Below are positions 23,869-35,471 of a stretch of 64,000 bases of DNA, piece by piece. The stretch comes from Centrapalus pauciflorus (taxonomy: Eukaryota > Streptophyta > Magnoliopsida > Asterales > Asteraceae). The stretch's first letter is position 1, and each line of letters opens with the position of its first letter. The stretch covers positions 1 through 64,000 of the forward strand of contig JAANYP010002814.1 of the NCBI GenBank assembly GCA_020465985.1, read 5' to 3'. The translations under genes and the position numbers were made by a program. Under the pieces are notes generated by a model, which saw only the letters and a list, made by a program, of their open reading frames with translations, did not search any database and was not told where the DNA came from.

Positions 23869-23990
23869 ATTTAAAAAAATAGGTGTGGCAAAAGTGGCAT
23901 CGACACCGTGTGAATGTCATCAAAATGGCAAAGCTGACGTGGCTGCAATTTTACTTGGCATTCTCGGCAACGACTCCCTGTGACCTTATA
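23655..23990. mobile_element. Possible small inverted-repeat element
   Basis: The left end GGCCACAGGGAGTGGC (23662) is roughly inverted at the right end (CGACTCCCTGTGACCTTATAG, here shortened; near 23970). Between them are GCATCGGCATT-like repeats and a (GT)n tract at 23819-23854 followed by (TA)n. The surroundings are AT-rich and this piece is GC-richer. No clean target duplication is seen. Confidence 0.3.
23819..23865. repeat. (GT)n-(TA)n microsatellite
   Basis: Eighteen GT units are followed by a short TA run. Confidence 0.9.
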
Positions 23991-24449
23991 GACACATCAT
24001 TGTGGCTCCATGTGTGATTAGTACATGTCATTTTCTGCTTGTGCTATTATGAGAGTTGGTCATGATGTGACCGGGGAATTGTCAAATTGATAGGAGGCGT
24101 ACGGGGCGACACTAGTTTATCGTACTATATCGATAGATAGTGTGTGTAGTGTCAGATATCCTATCTACAATTGTAAGGTACATTTGGATTGGCCGATCAA
24201 GTATATAATATTGATTGATGACATGTTCTATACTTCTATCTAACCACAACTTGATAGACATGTGTCATTGTTATTGGTTGTGCTTTCAATATGTCACATG
24301 TCATTGCTAAACTTAAGTTTGCATTAAAATCAAATATAATTCAATCTAGTATAATCTAATCTAAATTATAATTAACTAAAATCTAATAAACTCAATTCCA
24401 ATCATTATTACATGTGTTTTTATAAATATTTATTCTTAATTTTTTAATT

Positions 24450-24479
24450 TCAACTCATGTACATGGGTGATAACCTAGT
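24450..24479 (+). other. Helitron-type 3' terminus
   Basis: ACTCATGTACATGGGT can fold back on itself and is followed by GATAACCTAGT, ending CTAGT before a T. This is the canonical Helitron 3' end layout. The matching 5' end was not located with confidence. Confidence 0.45.
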
Positions 24480-24922
24480 TAGGATATATGATAAATGTAG
24501 CAAACAAGTATTGTGACGTCCGCGCATTACAACGTGATATAAAATTTTTTTTTTATCTTTTTCAATTGATATAATAATTTCAAAAAATATAAAAGAATAA
24601 TAAAATAATAATTATAATCGACTACAATTTTTTAAGAAATCAAATTTATTACATTTTTAATGAAATAAAAATAAACAAAAGTTAAAGATGATATATTTCT
24701 TGAATAACATGTATTAAGTTTATGAAAATAAATTTTAATAAAATTTATAATGCTTCTAACCTTTTTTTTTAAATACAATAGTATACTAACATGACATTTA
24801 ACTAAGTAAATATTAAATTAACTAACATATAAAATTCAAATTGATTTTTGAATTAACTATTTAGCTGTATATTTGGTATTTAAAAATAAATTTACTAATA
24901 CTCATGATGTTTATAAATTTTT

Positions 24923-26175
24923 GGGTAAATTACAAGTTTCGTCCCTGTGGTTTATTGGAAATTATGGATTGAATCCTTTAACTTTTAAAATTACACTGAC
25001 AGTCCTTGTGGTTGAAGTTTTGTTACGGATATGGTTTTTTGGCCATTTAAAATGACCATTTTATCCTTACTTGTTTAATAATTATTATTAATGTTATTTT
25101 TATTGATATTTCTATTATTATTAAAAAATAGACTAATCTAAAAAATTAAATATACAAGTAAAATTAATTTAATATAAAAGACATAAATTTGAATAATAAA
25201 ATATTAATAAAGAGATATGCATAATAATTTTTATTAATTAAAAACTAAAAAAATAATGTTTTGAGTTTATATTTGTTTTTACTTTTAAAAATAGTAAACC
25301 TTATTTAAATAAAAAAAAAAAAGATGTAAACATTGTCAAAAGATATTAAATTTTTTTTTTTTGACGTTTTTAAAATTTTTACATAAACAAGTTTTAACAC
25401 ATTCAATAAACGTTTAAAAACATTTTTATAGTTTAAACAATTTAAAAACTTAAAACATTTTGAAAAACTTAAATTTCTTGAAAGGTTTAAAATAAAATTT
25501 TTAAACATTTTTTAAAAAGGTTATTTTTAAATGTTTTTAGAAAAGTTATAGAAAACTATCAAAAAACATCAAAAACATAATTTATTTATTGTTCATCAAA
25601 ATGTTTAATTTTTTTGTTTGATTATTCATGAAAACATTTAATTTTTTCAACAAAAAATAAAAAGGAAACCTAAAGTTAAAAGACTATTTTACTTTTAGTT
25701 TTTAATTATCAAAACGATGAAATAACAATTTATATGATAATTAAAATTCATTTAATGTAAAAAGGATAAAAATGAATACTTAATAAAAATACTTTATTTT
25801 ATGATTTTCTAAAGGTTTACATTTTATTTTTAAAAAATCTAAACTCAAAACGTTAATTTTTAGTTTTTAATTGATAATAATAATTATTTGTATGTCTTTA
25901 AAAATAATTATTTATTTATTTTCATGTGTTCTACACAAAATTAATTTTACTGGTTATTAAAATTATTTTATTATTTTATAATAATAAAATACTAATAAAA
26001 ATAACATTAATAATACTTATTAAACTAGTAATGGTAAAATGGTCATTTGAAATGGCCAAAAGACCATATCCGTAACAGAATTTCAACCACAATGACTGTC
26101 TGTGTAATTTTTAAAATTAAAGGACCCAATCCATAATATCTAATAAACCACAGGGACGAAATTTGTAATTTACCC
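24923..26175. mobile_element. MULE-like element with ~150-bp TIRs and 9-bp TSD
   Basis: The ends read GGGTAAATTACAAGTTTCGT and, inverted at the right, GGGTAAATTACAAATTTCGT. They continue for about 150 bp with high identity (24923-25070 against 26030-26175). A perfect 9-bp duplication TAAATTTTT flanks it (24914-24922, 26176-26184). Long TIRs with a 9-bp duplication are the signature of Mutator-like elements. The 950-bp interior is AT-rich with no transposase or obvious gene fragment, so it is non-autonomous. The interior also looks partly palindromic. Confidence 0.85.
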
Positions 26176-26184
26176 TAAATTTTT

Positions 26185-26698
<514 letters not shown>

Positions 26699-26720
26699 TA
26701 TATATATATATATATATATA
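26699..26720. repeat. (TA)n tract between elements 1 and 2
   Basis: Eleven TA units separate two inverted-repeat elements. Confidence 0.95.
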
Positions 26721-27684
26721 GGTTCAATTGAGAACTTTTATGCATCGAGAACCTCGAGGAACTTTTGGGCATCAGATAATCTACCAATGGTGCACAAAGG
26801 ACATTTAGGGAAAACTAAAGATATGATAATTAATTTATTTCTAAAAATCATTAAAAGATAATTAGGAGTTACATTTTGAATTAAAATCTCATATTAACTA
26901 CATTCCTTATTTTCTTTCTCATTTTCCTCCTCATTTCTCTCTATCTCTCTCTCTCCCTTTCTCTCTAATCGTGTTCTTCGTGATTTTTATAGTGATGATG
27001 ATTTGAAGACGAAGATTAACGATGAACAACGATGATAATAAACATGAACAAGAGATGCAACTGATGATGATTATGAAGAACACGATGCATAGATGGATGA
27101 TGAACGATGAATAATGATGATGCATAGATGGATGATGAACGATGACGATGCATATATGGATGATAAACGATGAACAACGATATATGATGATGCATAAATT
27201 GATAATGAACAATGACGATGCATAGATGAATGATGAACAAGTTGAACACGATGTATAGATGAATGAAGAATATGAACGACGAACACGATGCATAGATGAA
27301 TGATGAACAAGTTGAACACGATGCATAAATGAATTTGTGTATTTCTTGTTAAATGCGTTTTTTTAACATGATGCATAGATAAACACGATTAACGATAAAA
27401 TGCATCTATCTCCATCATCTTTTTTGAATTTTTGTTAAATTTGAAAATGTATCAATTGAATTTATTTAGCATTTATTATTTGATTATTTGTTGAAATATT
27501 AAATTTAATGAGGTATGCACATTCCCCAAAATGCCTTCCTTGTTTGTTTCTATAATGCACAAGATGCATAAAATTGTCCAACTATTTACCCTTTTCCCAT
27601 TAATCTAATCCGTACAATTTTTTGATCTAATGGATGATATAGGTTCTTTTGTACCTCGATGCATAAAAGTTCTCAATTGAACCT

Positions 27685-27686
<2 letters not shown>
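26721..27686. mobile_element. TA-bounded inverted-repeat element 2 (~0.97 kb)
   Basis: The left end GGTTCAATTGAGAACTTTTA continues TGCATCGAG; the right end is its exact inverse for about 28 bp (27658-27684). (TA)n tracts flank it. The subterminal segment (ATAATCTACCAATGGTGCAC, CATTAAAAGATAATTAGGAG) recurs in element 6 at 52886, showing one family. The interior holds a CT-rich patch (26935-26970) and a long GATGCATAGATGAATGATGAAC-like simple array (shortened here: GATGCATAGATGAATG; 27010-27330). No transposase. Frames in the array are low-complexity and not genes. Confidence 0.75.

Positions 27687-27775
<89 letters not shown>
27687..27775. repeat. (TA)n tract between elements 2 and 3
   Basis: About 44 TA units. 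Confidence 0.95.
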
Positions 27776-27778
<3 letters not shown>

Positions 27779-28050
27779 GTGGGTTCAATGAAGAACCTCC
27801 ATGCATCGAAGAACCTTGAAGAACCTCCATGCACCACCACAAATGCATCACAATTCCCCCGTAATGCATCATTATTTCCACGTGATGCATCAAATTCTCT
27901 CGTGATGCATTGATTTTTACATTATTTCCACGTGATGCATCAAATTCCCGTGTGATGCATCAATTTCTACGTGATGCATTTCAGTTTTTCTAGCGATGCA
28001 TTGTGGTTCTCCAAGGTTCTTCGATGCATAATGTTCTCCATTGAACCCAC

Positions 28051-28053
<3 letters not shown>
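27776..28053. mobile_element. TA-bounded inverted-repeat element 3 (278 bp)
   Basis: The ends GGTGGGTTCAATGAAGAACC and, inverted, GGTGGGTTCAATGGAGAACA match element 1. The interior has about two more copies than element 1 of a unit like CACGTGATGCATCAAATTC (27860-27980), which explains its extra length. (TA)n flanks both sides. Confidence 0.7.

Positions 28054-28147
<94 letters not shown>
28054..28147. repeat. (TA)n tract right of element 3
   Basis: About 47 TA units end at GGTTCTTTTAAGAACC (28148-28163), a perfect 16-bp palindrome that may be the left end of another TA-bounded element. Confidence 0.9.
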
Positions 28148-28149
<2 letters not shown>

Positions 28150-28287
28150 TTCTTTTAAGAACCCATATTTTCATGAGAACTTGAGAACCATAGTGACAAT
28201 TTTAGAAAAACAAAAATTTATCTCTCCTATTTATATATTCTTTTTTCCTCCAACTTTCATTTCAACCCTAAAACAAATATGTCATCT

Positions 28288-28335
<48 letters not shown>

Positions 28336-29631
28336 AACCCTAGAAACTTTCATTACCGTCGCCGCCACAATCTCGAAGCCTTGATGATCTCTTTCTTCTC
28401 CTTTATATCTCTCACAGTTTGGAAGGAGGGTGGTCAAGAAATAACGATTTGGAAGTCGGATGACCAAGAAATGAAGATATAGATTTCCTACGGTTAAGAA
28501 ATGAAGATTTTTTGTAAGATATTAGATCTAGACAATTTCCTGCACTTATAATATTAGATCCAGACAATTTCCTGCACTTATACTTTTGTCTCCCTCATTC
28601 CTGGAGCTCATAGACGTGAAGACTCAATAATGGAGGGATGCTAGAGAAATTATGCATTTTTCTATCATCTCCATTGAATATTAAATAGGTAATGTGTTCA
28701 TATTTTTCTTTTCTACTTCTTCCTTGTAATCATCCATGGAGCTCATGAAATAACTTAATCTAGGAATTTGGGTGAATGATAGATGAAGCTTAAAGTAGTT
28801 AAATATTGGAAGTAAAGCACGAATATAGTGTTATAATATTGATTTGATAAACATTGTTGTATAAGGTTTGTTGGAATGAATCTTTGAATTAGGGTTCATG
28901 GTGGATTTTGGGTCTTTAGGATAAAAGTGATGAAATCATTAAAAGGACGAATGGTATAACTTATGTATGTATCTTAATCTTGCCATTACAATAAGGTGTT
29001 TTACATCTCTAAAACTTAAGCTAGCCTTCACTTTGGATTATGTTAATGATCTTGAAATATAATGGATGAAGGCTAGATTTGATAGGATTAAAAGTGTTAA
29101 ATGTGGTTATAATGTTCACTTGTAGCATAAATGTTCAATATCCGTTGTTATTTAAGAAGCTTTAATCATCAAACATGATGGAATATGGAGTTTGGGGAGT
29201 TTGGGGATTTCTGAAGTAGAAAAATGAGTAGACCAGGCTCTGAGAGCAACTCGAGACCTCTGTCTAATAAAATTTACTTTTTGATTTATGGGTTCTTGCT
29301 TTGGTTTTAGGCTATCAATACACTTATTAATTAAGACTTTAAAGAGTTCTAAACTGGATTGACAAAATGAATCATATTAAGTGGTTAAAATGGATTAGAA
29401 CCTCACTTTTTCATACCAAAATCATGATTAAAATATCAACTAGATCTAATGTGTTCCAAACCATGATTAACATTCAATATGACCACCGATCATGAACGGA
29501 AGCTACTTTATCATAGTTACTTGTATTATACTGATTTATAACCATATATATAGACTTAGAAACTTACTTAGATGAGTATAAGAATGTTTTAAGTATTAAC
29601 TTACCTTAGTATGTAACTTAATTGTTACCTA
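28148..29631. other. Intergenic DNA left of Copia C
   Basis: It begins with GGTTCTTTTAAGAACC next to the TA tract and has a (CT)n run at 28286-28333. A 32-bp unit containing GATCTAGACAATTTCCTGCA is repeated once in tandem (28519-28550, 28551-28582). The rest looks like non-coding retrotransposon-derived DNA that continues after Copia C at 36381. No gene supported. Confidence 0.4.
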
Positions 29632-29820
29632 TAAAAGTTTCAGTGATATCTTTTCTCAATGCCTTTTTACAATCAACAGGAGCCCCTTAAATAGGGGAGG
29701 AAACCTACGTATACCCTACCACTAAACTAGGAAAAGATCTATCTAATAACTAAAGATAATTATAAACATTATAAAATACAAAGTTGTCAAAACTAGTTCC
29801 TGCAAATATGTTGCCTAAGA
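29632..29820 (-). repeat. 3' LTR of element C (189 bp)
   Basis: It runs TAAAAGTTTC...TGTTGCCTAAGA in window orientation and is followed by the minus-strand purine tract CTGCAGGGGAG (29821-29831 on the plus strand as CTCCCCTGCAG). Confidence 0.8.
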
Positions 29821-29889
29821 CTCCCCTGCAGTTTGAGCATGCGGTGGACAGACACTTAAACTGGACCTAAAAGACTGAAATAGTTATCT

Positions 29890-30615
29890 GGAGAGGCCTT
29901 TTGTAATGATATCAACATACTGGAGAGATGAAGGGAAGGGACATGCAGAACACAATATGACCAACTTTAACCTTTTCCCGCACAAAATGGATATCAATCT
30001 CAATGTGTTGAACTGAATTATCGGATAGATAGACTACAGATACATTATCACATTAGACAATGGTGGCCTGTCGCAAAGGAATATGTAGCTCTAGTAATAA
30101 ATTTCGAAACCAAGTAACCTCTGCCACAGCATTGGCGACACCCCGATATTCCGCTTCAGCACTAGAACGAGAGACAGTAGGCTGCCGTTTCGATGACCAT
30201 GATATTATATTATTTCCAAGAAGCACGCGGTAACCGCTGGTCGAGAATCTGGGCAGCCCCCTCAATCTGCGTCCGTGTATGCAATCAAAGAATGAGAATT
30301 GGACTTTACAATCCGAATCCCATAATCAAGTGTCCCTTGTAAGTATCGAAGAATACGCTTCAAGAAAACATAATGTGGATCACGTGGTTCATGCATGGAT
30401 AAACACACCTGCTGTACCACATAAGATATATCTGGTCGGGTGAAAGTTAGATACTGTAAAGCGCCAGCTAAACTCCGATATAAAGTAGGATCCGAAAACA
30501 ATTCCCCATTTGTGGCACTCAATTTTGCAGAAAGATCGACCGGTGTAGTGCAAGGTTTATAAGAAGACATCGATGCCCGAGAGATGATGTCTTTTGCATA
30601 CTGTGACTTGTCCAA
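29890..30615 (-). pseudogene. RNase H region of element C
   Basis: The upstream piece (30615-30262) carries LDKSQYAKDIISR-like sequence, TFTRPDISYVVQQVC and VFLKRILRYLQG. The second piece (30265-30053) has the RNase H blocks ISWSSKRQPTVSRSSAEAEY and ANAVAEVTWFRNLL. A frame change near 30262 lies inside the RNase H core (SLIAYTDAD is on one side, TSGYRVLLG on the other). The C-terminus, recognisable to about 29890, contains further stops. The inserted LTR element ends the upstream side at 30636. Confidence 0.75.
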
Positions 30616-30631
30616 GAATAACTCATGAGAG

Positions 30632-30636
30632 TAACG
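30632..30636. other. TSD TAACG, left copy
   Basis: TAACG is repeated at 34842-34846 on the other side of the inserted element. Confidence 0.9.
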
Positions 30637-31093
30637 TGTGAGAATTGTAGTGCACTTGTATTAATAATCAGATAGTTAGTTTGTTAGGTAGTTAGGATCT
30701 GTTAGCATCTATAGTTAGCTTCTTGTTGTAACTTGTAATTGCCTATAAGAGGCTGATGTATGGGTGTCATAAGAGACATACAGAAAACAGCCTCAGATAG
30801 ATACAGAGGAGAGATACACGAGAGCAGTGAGAAAGAGGTCTGCACCACCAGCAGTGGCTGGTGGTGGCACTGTCACTAATGCAGGTGGCAAGGGTTGGTC
30901 ATGGTGAGATCAAGGTGTTAGGCTGGTGAGAGTCTAATTTGTCATGACAGATGATCTTGTAAACCATGTGTAATCAATAAAGCCTTTGAGGAATAAAGAG
31001 AGATTGATTCCATAACTCTTTTCTTCTTTGTGTGTATTCTTGTTATCTTGTATATGTTCTAGTTCATACCAATTGGGACTCTGATTTGCTACA
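30637..31093 (+). repeat. 5' LTR of the LARD-like element
   Basis: TGTGAGAATTG...TTTGCTACA. It has TATAAGAG at 30744-30751, where the 3' LTR has TATAAAAG. A perfect 10-bp stem CACCACCAGC/GCTGGTGGTG with AGTG loop lies at 30843-30866, and AATAAA-type signals near 30975-31000. Confidence 0.9.
30744..30751 (+). promoter_or_regulatory. TATA box variant in 5' LTR of the LARD-like element
   Basis: TATAAGAG; the 3' LTR copy at 34492-34499 keeps the stronger TATAAAAG. Confidence 0.5.
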
Positions 31094-31095
31094 AG

Positions 31096-31107
31096 TGGTA
31101 TCAGAGC
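31096..31107 (+). other. Primer binding site of the LARD-like element
   Basis: TGGTATCAGAGC, two bases after the LTR, matches the tRNA-Met 3' end. Confidence 0.9.
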
Positions 31108-34100
31108 CAGGTTGCACATTGTTGCAATCTGGTATTCTCTCTATTAGTAGTCTCAGTATATGTGTCAGGTGTGATCAATGGATAACCCCTGGAAGTGAAG
31201 ACAGAAGTTCAAGAACAAAATAAAAGATCGAAGAAGGAAGTTGCTCTGTCCCCTGGAATTACATCACAAGTAATTCGAGTGATTCTGATTTTGGGATGAG
31301 ATTGTAGATCATCAATGGCTTCTCAGTTCACAGTCCGATCAGTGGTTGGTTCGATTTGCAAGTAATTCGATTCAAGATTGGAGGTCAAGAACGATGGTAG
31401 TTCAAGTTCTTCTTCTAGGATTAAATCAAGAAGGTGAGAAGAGTTGGTACGACATTCGTACCTGATTGGAAATTAAAGAAGGCTGCTATTGGTGATGCAT
31501 GTGAGGTGTTCGTTGAAATGCCAGTGATGATGGATCTCATTTGAATTCAATCCAAGAACATTGGTTGACTACAGTGGATTAATAAAGACAAATCAGAATC
31601 AAATAAAGATCGATCGATCGAGAGAGCCAAAGGATATTCTTGATCGATTTGATTGGGGGACGAAATTATGCCCAGTGACAAGAAGATGGATCAACAAAGA
31701 AATGAACTCAGACCATGGTTCATATGGGTATACAACTACAGACATGTTGTTGTGATTCTTTGAAGTGGCCAATCTCAGGTTAGTGTTTGCCATATGAAGT
31801 CCCAATTAATCTTGATGCTCAATTATAAAATTTAGCAAGTGCAAGGTGAAATTGAAAGTGGCAATAGTAGATGCAGACCCCGAATTTTGGGTTTATCGTT
31901 TATGGGAACGGCAAACATGTATTGGGTATTTTGTTTTTTGGTCTCTTGTCTATGTGAAGTTCTTTATATGAATCTGCATGATATTCTCCGATCTGTGATC
32001 CAATTCAGTCCAGTAGAAAACCAACAGAAGGTTGGAGGCTGCGTTGTGAATGGTGTTGTGACACATTGTGTGAAGGCAGAAGAATAAAATGGCTGGCTGT
32101 CAAATCGATTGCAAAATCAGTGGTTCTAATTCTTGAAGTTAATCTTGGTATTGATCAAGATACCAAGATTAAGGTGGAGATTCTTTAAGCAATTAGAACA
32201 AAAATACAAAGCTGGACAGATTGGTGATAAAAGCACAGATCAGATGACAGAGGCAAAGGTACAGGCTGCTGGTCAGTAGGCATTATCAGATGTGAATTCG
32301 TGGATTGAAGGCTGATTAAGATAAAGAATAAAAGGAGTTGACTTATAGAAAAGGGGTAAGAATGAGTCTGTCCTATGAGTGTGCGAATATGGAAGCATGA
32401 CATGCTTCATATGTTCAAGAATACTCAGGGATGGATGGACTCATGAGGATTAATCTAGTGTGATTAATTAGGTTGGTACCTCTTAGATTCAAAATTTGTT
32501 CAAAGTGATGCTTCTTGATTCAAGGCAAAGGGGGCTGCTGTTACAGATTCAAAAGGCTGTTGGTTAATGCTCAGTAAGGGGCTGTTGGTTACTAATCAGT
32601 GCTTGAGGCAGTGAGTAATTATGAATGTTGAATCAAGCTAATGAAGGAGTTGTTAATTCAAGGACTGGTGAGATGTTAGTTTGCAAAAACAAGGTGGAGT
32701 TGAACACCTTGAAACTAACAATATAGATCAGTGGGTTGACTGGAAAGGTCAAGAACTTTATGCTCGAGGAGTTAGACTCAATTAGGAGTAAACTCAAGGT
32801 GGAGCATAGTAGCCTTATTACACGAAAATGAGGAGCATGATTGGTTGGTAGATTAGAGTGATTGTAAAGGCACTTTAATGAAAGTGAAGAACCAGTGGAA
32901 TGCAGGTCATTAAAGGGTAATAAAGAAACCCAATGAGTTGGGTTGGGTGTTGCTGCTTGGTTAACAGAAGGTCCACAATATGTAAAGCTTGCCTAGTGAC
33001 TAGATGGAGTCTAGTTAGAAGTGACTTAGGATTGCTCAAGGAGGCTAGGATGTGTGTGGTGGTGTTAACAGGTAGTGAAGGTGCACTGCACTCATTGGAT
33101 TTATGAGTGAAATTGCTGATTCATGAAGTAGAGAAGTCAAGTTGGGCTTGGTTGATGAACATGGTGGTGCACAAGCTGTGTTGGGTGGTCATCCAAAGTG
33201 TGTAAGTCCAAATGCAATTCATGGAGGCTAGTGAGCTAAACAGATCAGGCTTGGATCTGTTGGTGCTGGATCAGATTACACAAGTATGATGTTGGAGATA
33301 TTAGTTTGGAAAATCAAGACCTGGTAGTGGTGTCTTGGATTAAAGGGAAACTAGTATGGTGAATAGAACATCATGGGGTAATCAAGGGATCAGTGTTGAA
33401 TCTGTTGGTGGAACAGATTGGGAATTAATCTCAGGCTAAAGGTGTTAACCAGGTGGTCTTATGTAAAGCCTAAATGGTGAGTGGTGTCTTTTACATGGTA
33501 AAAGATTGAAGGTATTTCTTGATGATAATCTCTCATGTGTAGCATGTATCAAGTAATGGATTGAAACAAAAAGAAACAAAAATGTGAGATGGGTAAAAGT
33601 TCCTGAATAGTATCTCGCAACTTCAATTCATTTTTGATGATATTTCTCCTATATGTATCTAAGATGGTTTTATGATTGAGGTGGAGTTGATTGGTTGAAT
33701 TGCAAATTAGTTGCTGCTGAATCAAGTTTGGTTAGTCAAAGCTGTTAAGAGCCGTTGTGAAAGTAGGCACTAATATACGATCAGTGTTGCATGGACAGGA
33801 TTCACAAGGCTGCAGTTCACATAACCTATGACAGATCTATGAGGACAGGTGTCAAAGATGGACGCATTTGTTGACAAAGGGTCATATTAGATTTGTGCTT
33901 CAGTTGTGTTTTTTTTGTAGCAGAAGTGATGAGATAAGATGAACACTGAAGGATATTGTTGCTGTTGGATAGTGTACTTAAGGCAGAACAGCTTTGATGG
34001 GAAATTCAGATGACAGAACAACTTTGAAAGGATGGCAAATCTGGTATGCACAAGGGATAAGTTTTGAGGAGTATGTCAAATTCGAAGCTGGTGTGCAGGT

Positions 34101-34384
34101 AGAACGCATGTGGAAGCTGATTCAGTGATCAATTTATTGGCACAGTGTTCTGGTAATGGCCATGATTAGATTCAGATTGGAATGAAGTGAACGATCAGCA
34201 GCAATAGCAGTATGAGCAAATGGTCTAACAGCTTGAGAATGTTTGAAGCTGCTCATAGTCGAAGATGGTTGAAGCTGTGATCAGATGCATCAGCAGTTGA
34301 CAAAAGAAAGTTTAACAAACTACAAGTGGTTAATTAATTCAAGGTTAATTACTTAGTGTAATACAAGTACACTAAGGTGGAGAT
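31108..34384 (+). other. Interior of the LARD-like element, non-coding
   Basis: All three frames of both strands are closed by frequent stops; the longest open stretches are 60-80 codons and show no retroelement motif. The sequence is G/A-rich with loosely repeated GGTGGAGTTGA and AAGGTGGAG words. It ends with a purine tract next to the LTR at 34385. Confidence 0.6.
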
Positions 34385-34841
34385 TGTGAGAATTGTGGTG
34401 CACTTGTATTAATAATCAGATAGTTAGTTTGTTAGGTAGTTAGGATCTGTTAGCATCTATAGTTAGCTTCTTGTTGTAACTTGTAATTGCCTATAAAAGG
34501 CTGATGTATGGGTGTCATAAGAGACATACAGAAAACAGCCTCAGATAGATACAGAGGAGAGATACACGAGAGCAGTGAGAAAGAGGTCTGCACCACCAGC
34601 AGTGGCTGGTGGTGGCACTGTCACTAATGCAGGTGGCAAGGGTTGGTCATGGTGAGATCAAGGTGTTAGGCTGGTGAGAGTCTAATTTGTCATGACAGAT
34701 GATCTTGTAAACCATGTGTAATCAAGAAAGCCTTTGAGGAATAAAGAGAGATTGATTCCATAACTCTTTTCTTCTTTGTGTGTATTCTTGTTATCTTGTA
34801 TGTGTTCTAGTTCATACCAAATGGGACTCTGATTTGCTACA
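34385..34841 (+). repeat. 3' LTR of the LARD-like element
   Basis: It is the same length as the 5' LTR with about 5 substitutions. TATAAAAG lies at 34492-34499 and the 10-bp-stem hairpin recurs at 34591-34614. TAACG follows at 34842. Confidence 0.9.
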
Positions 34842-35471
34842 TAACGGGTGACCCGTAGTCCCAAAAAATGATGCAACTGACCCAAGTCTGTCATATACTC
34901 TCGTGAGAGTGTGCTAATAAGCTCTTGCAAGAACATGTCTGAAGAAGCCGTGAGAACAATGTCATCAACATATAACAGTGGATATGTTGTATTAGAACGC
35001 CTGCTATATATGAAAAGGGAATTATCACAAGCATTGGTGCAGAAGCCGTGTGATAAGATATATGTTGCAAACCGAGTGTACCAGGCATGAGGGGCCTGTT
35101 TGAGGCCATACAGTGACTTTTTCAACCTGCAGACATATGTGGGGTATCCGTTTATCAACGAAACCCGGTGGTTGATGCATGAAGACTGTTTCATTCAAAT
35201 GTCCGTGAAGAAACGCGTTTTTAACATCAAGATGATGAATGGGCCACGAACGGGAAACAACAACTAATAGCACAGTGCATATGGTAGCCGGTTTAACAAT
35301 CGGACTAAAAGTCTCATCACAATCAATACCTACGGTTTGAGATTTTCCATTTACAACTAATCGAGCCTTATATATCTCTAGAGAGCCATCAGATTTAAAT
35401 TTTTGTCGAAATAACCACATGCAGCGAATGACCGACTCCCATGTATGAGGATTGTTGTTTCCGGGCTTCAA
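34842..35471 (-). pseudogene. Reverse transcriptase of element C
   Basis: Two overlapping pieces cover the RT. One (35471-35025) has YKARLVVNGKSQ, TFSPIVKPATI and the first catalytic block HHLDVKNAFLHG with HQPPGF. The other, from about 35130 down to 34842, has LYGLKQAPHAWY, the active-site LLYVDDIVLTA and LHHFLGLRVTR. A frame change near 35120 separates them, so no full RT can be made. The downstream side stops at the inserted element (TSD at 34842). Confidence 0.8.

Larger units (their letters stand above)
21296..24922. other. AT-rich region with Helitron-type remnants
   Basis: No gene was found. The DNA is AT-rich with several Helitron-like ends, listed separately. A terminus ATACATGGGTAAATAACTAGT ending at 21474 has the CTAGT expected of a Helitron 3' end. 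Confidence 0.4.
30637..34841 (+). mobile_element. Young non-coding LTR element (LARD-like, 4,205 bp)
   Basis: Two 457-bp LTRs (30637-31093 and 34385-34841) enclose a 3,291-bp interior with a tRNA-Met primer site at its left end and a purine-rich AAGGTGGAGAT at its right end. A perfect TAACG duplication flanks the element inside Copia C. By eye I count about 5 differences between the LTRs (near 1%), so insertion is recent. No gag, protease, integrase or RT is recognisable, so it depends on proteins from another element. The size fits LARD-type large retrotransposon derivatives. Confidence 0.85.

Noticed and set aside
28519..28582. 32-bp tandem pair as a regulatory repeat
   Set aside because: A single duplication in non-coding repeat DNA, with nothing nearby to regulate.
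31032..32403. Short frames of 60-80 codons in the LARD-like element
   Set aside because: They show no retroelement motif and have the length expected by chance.
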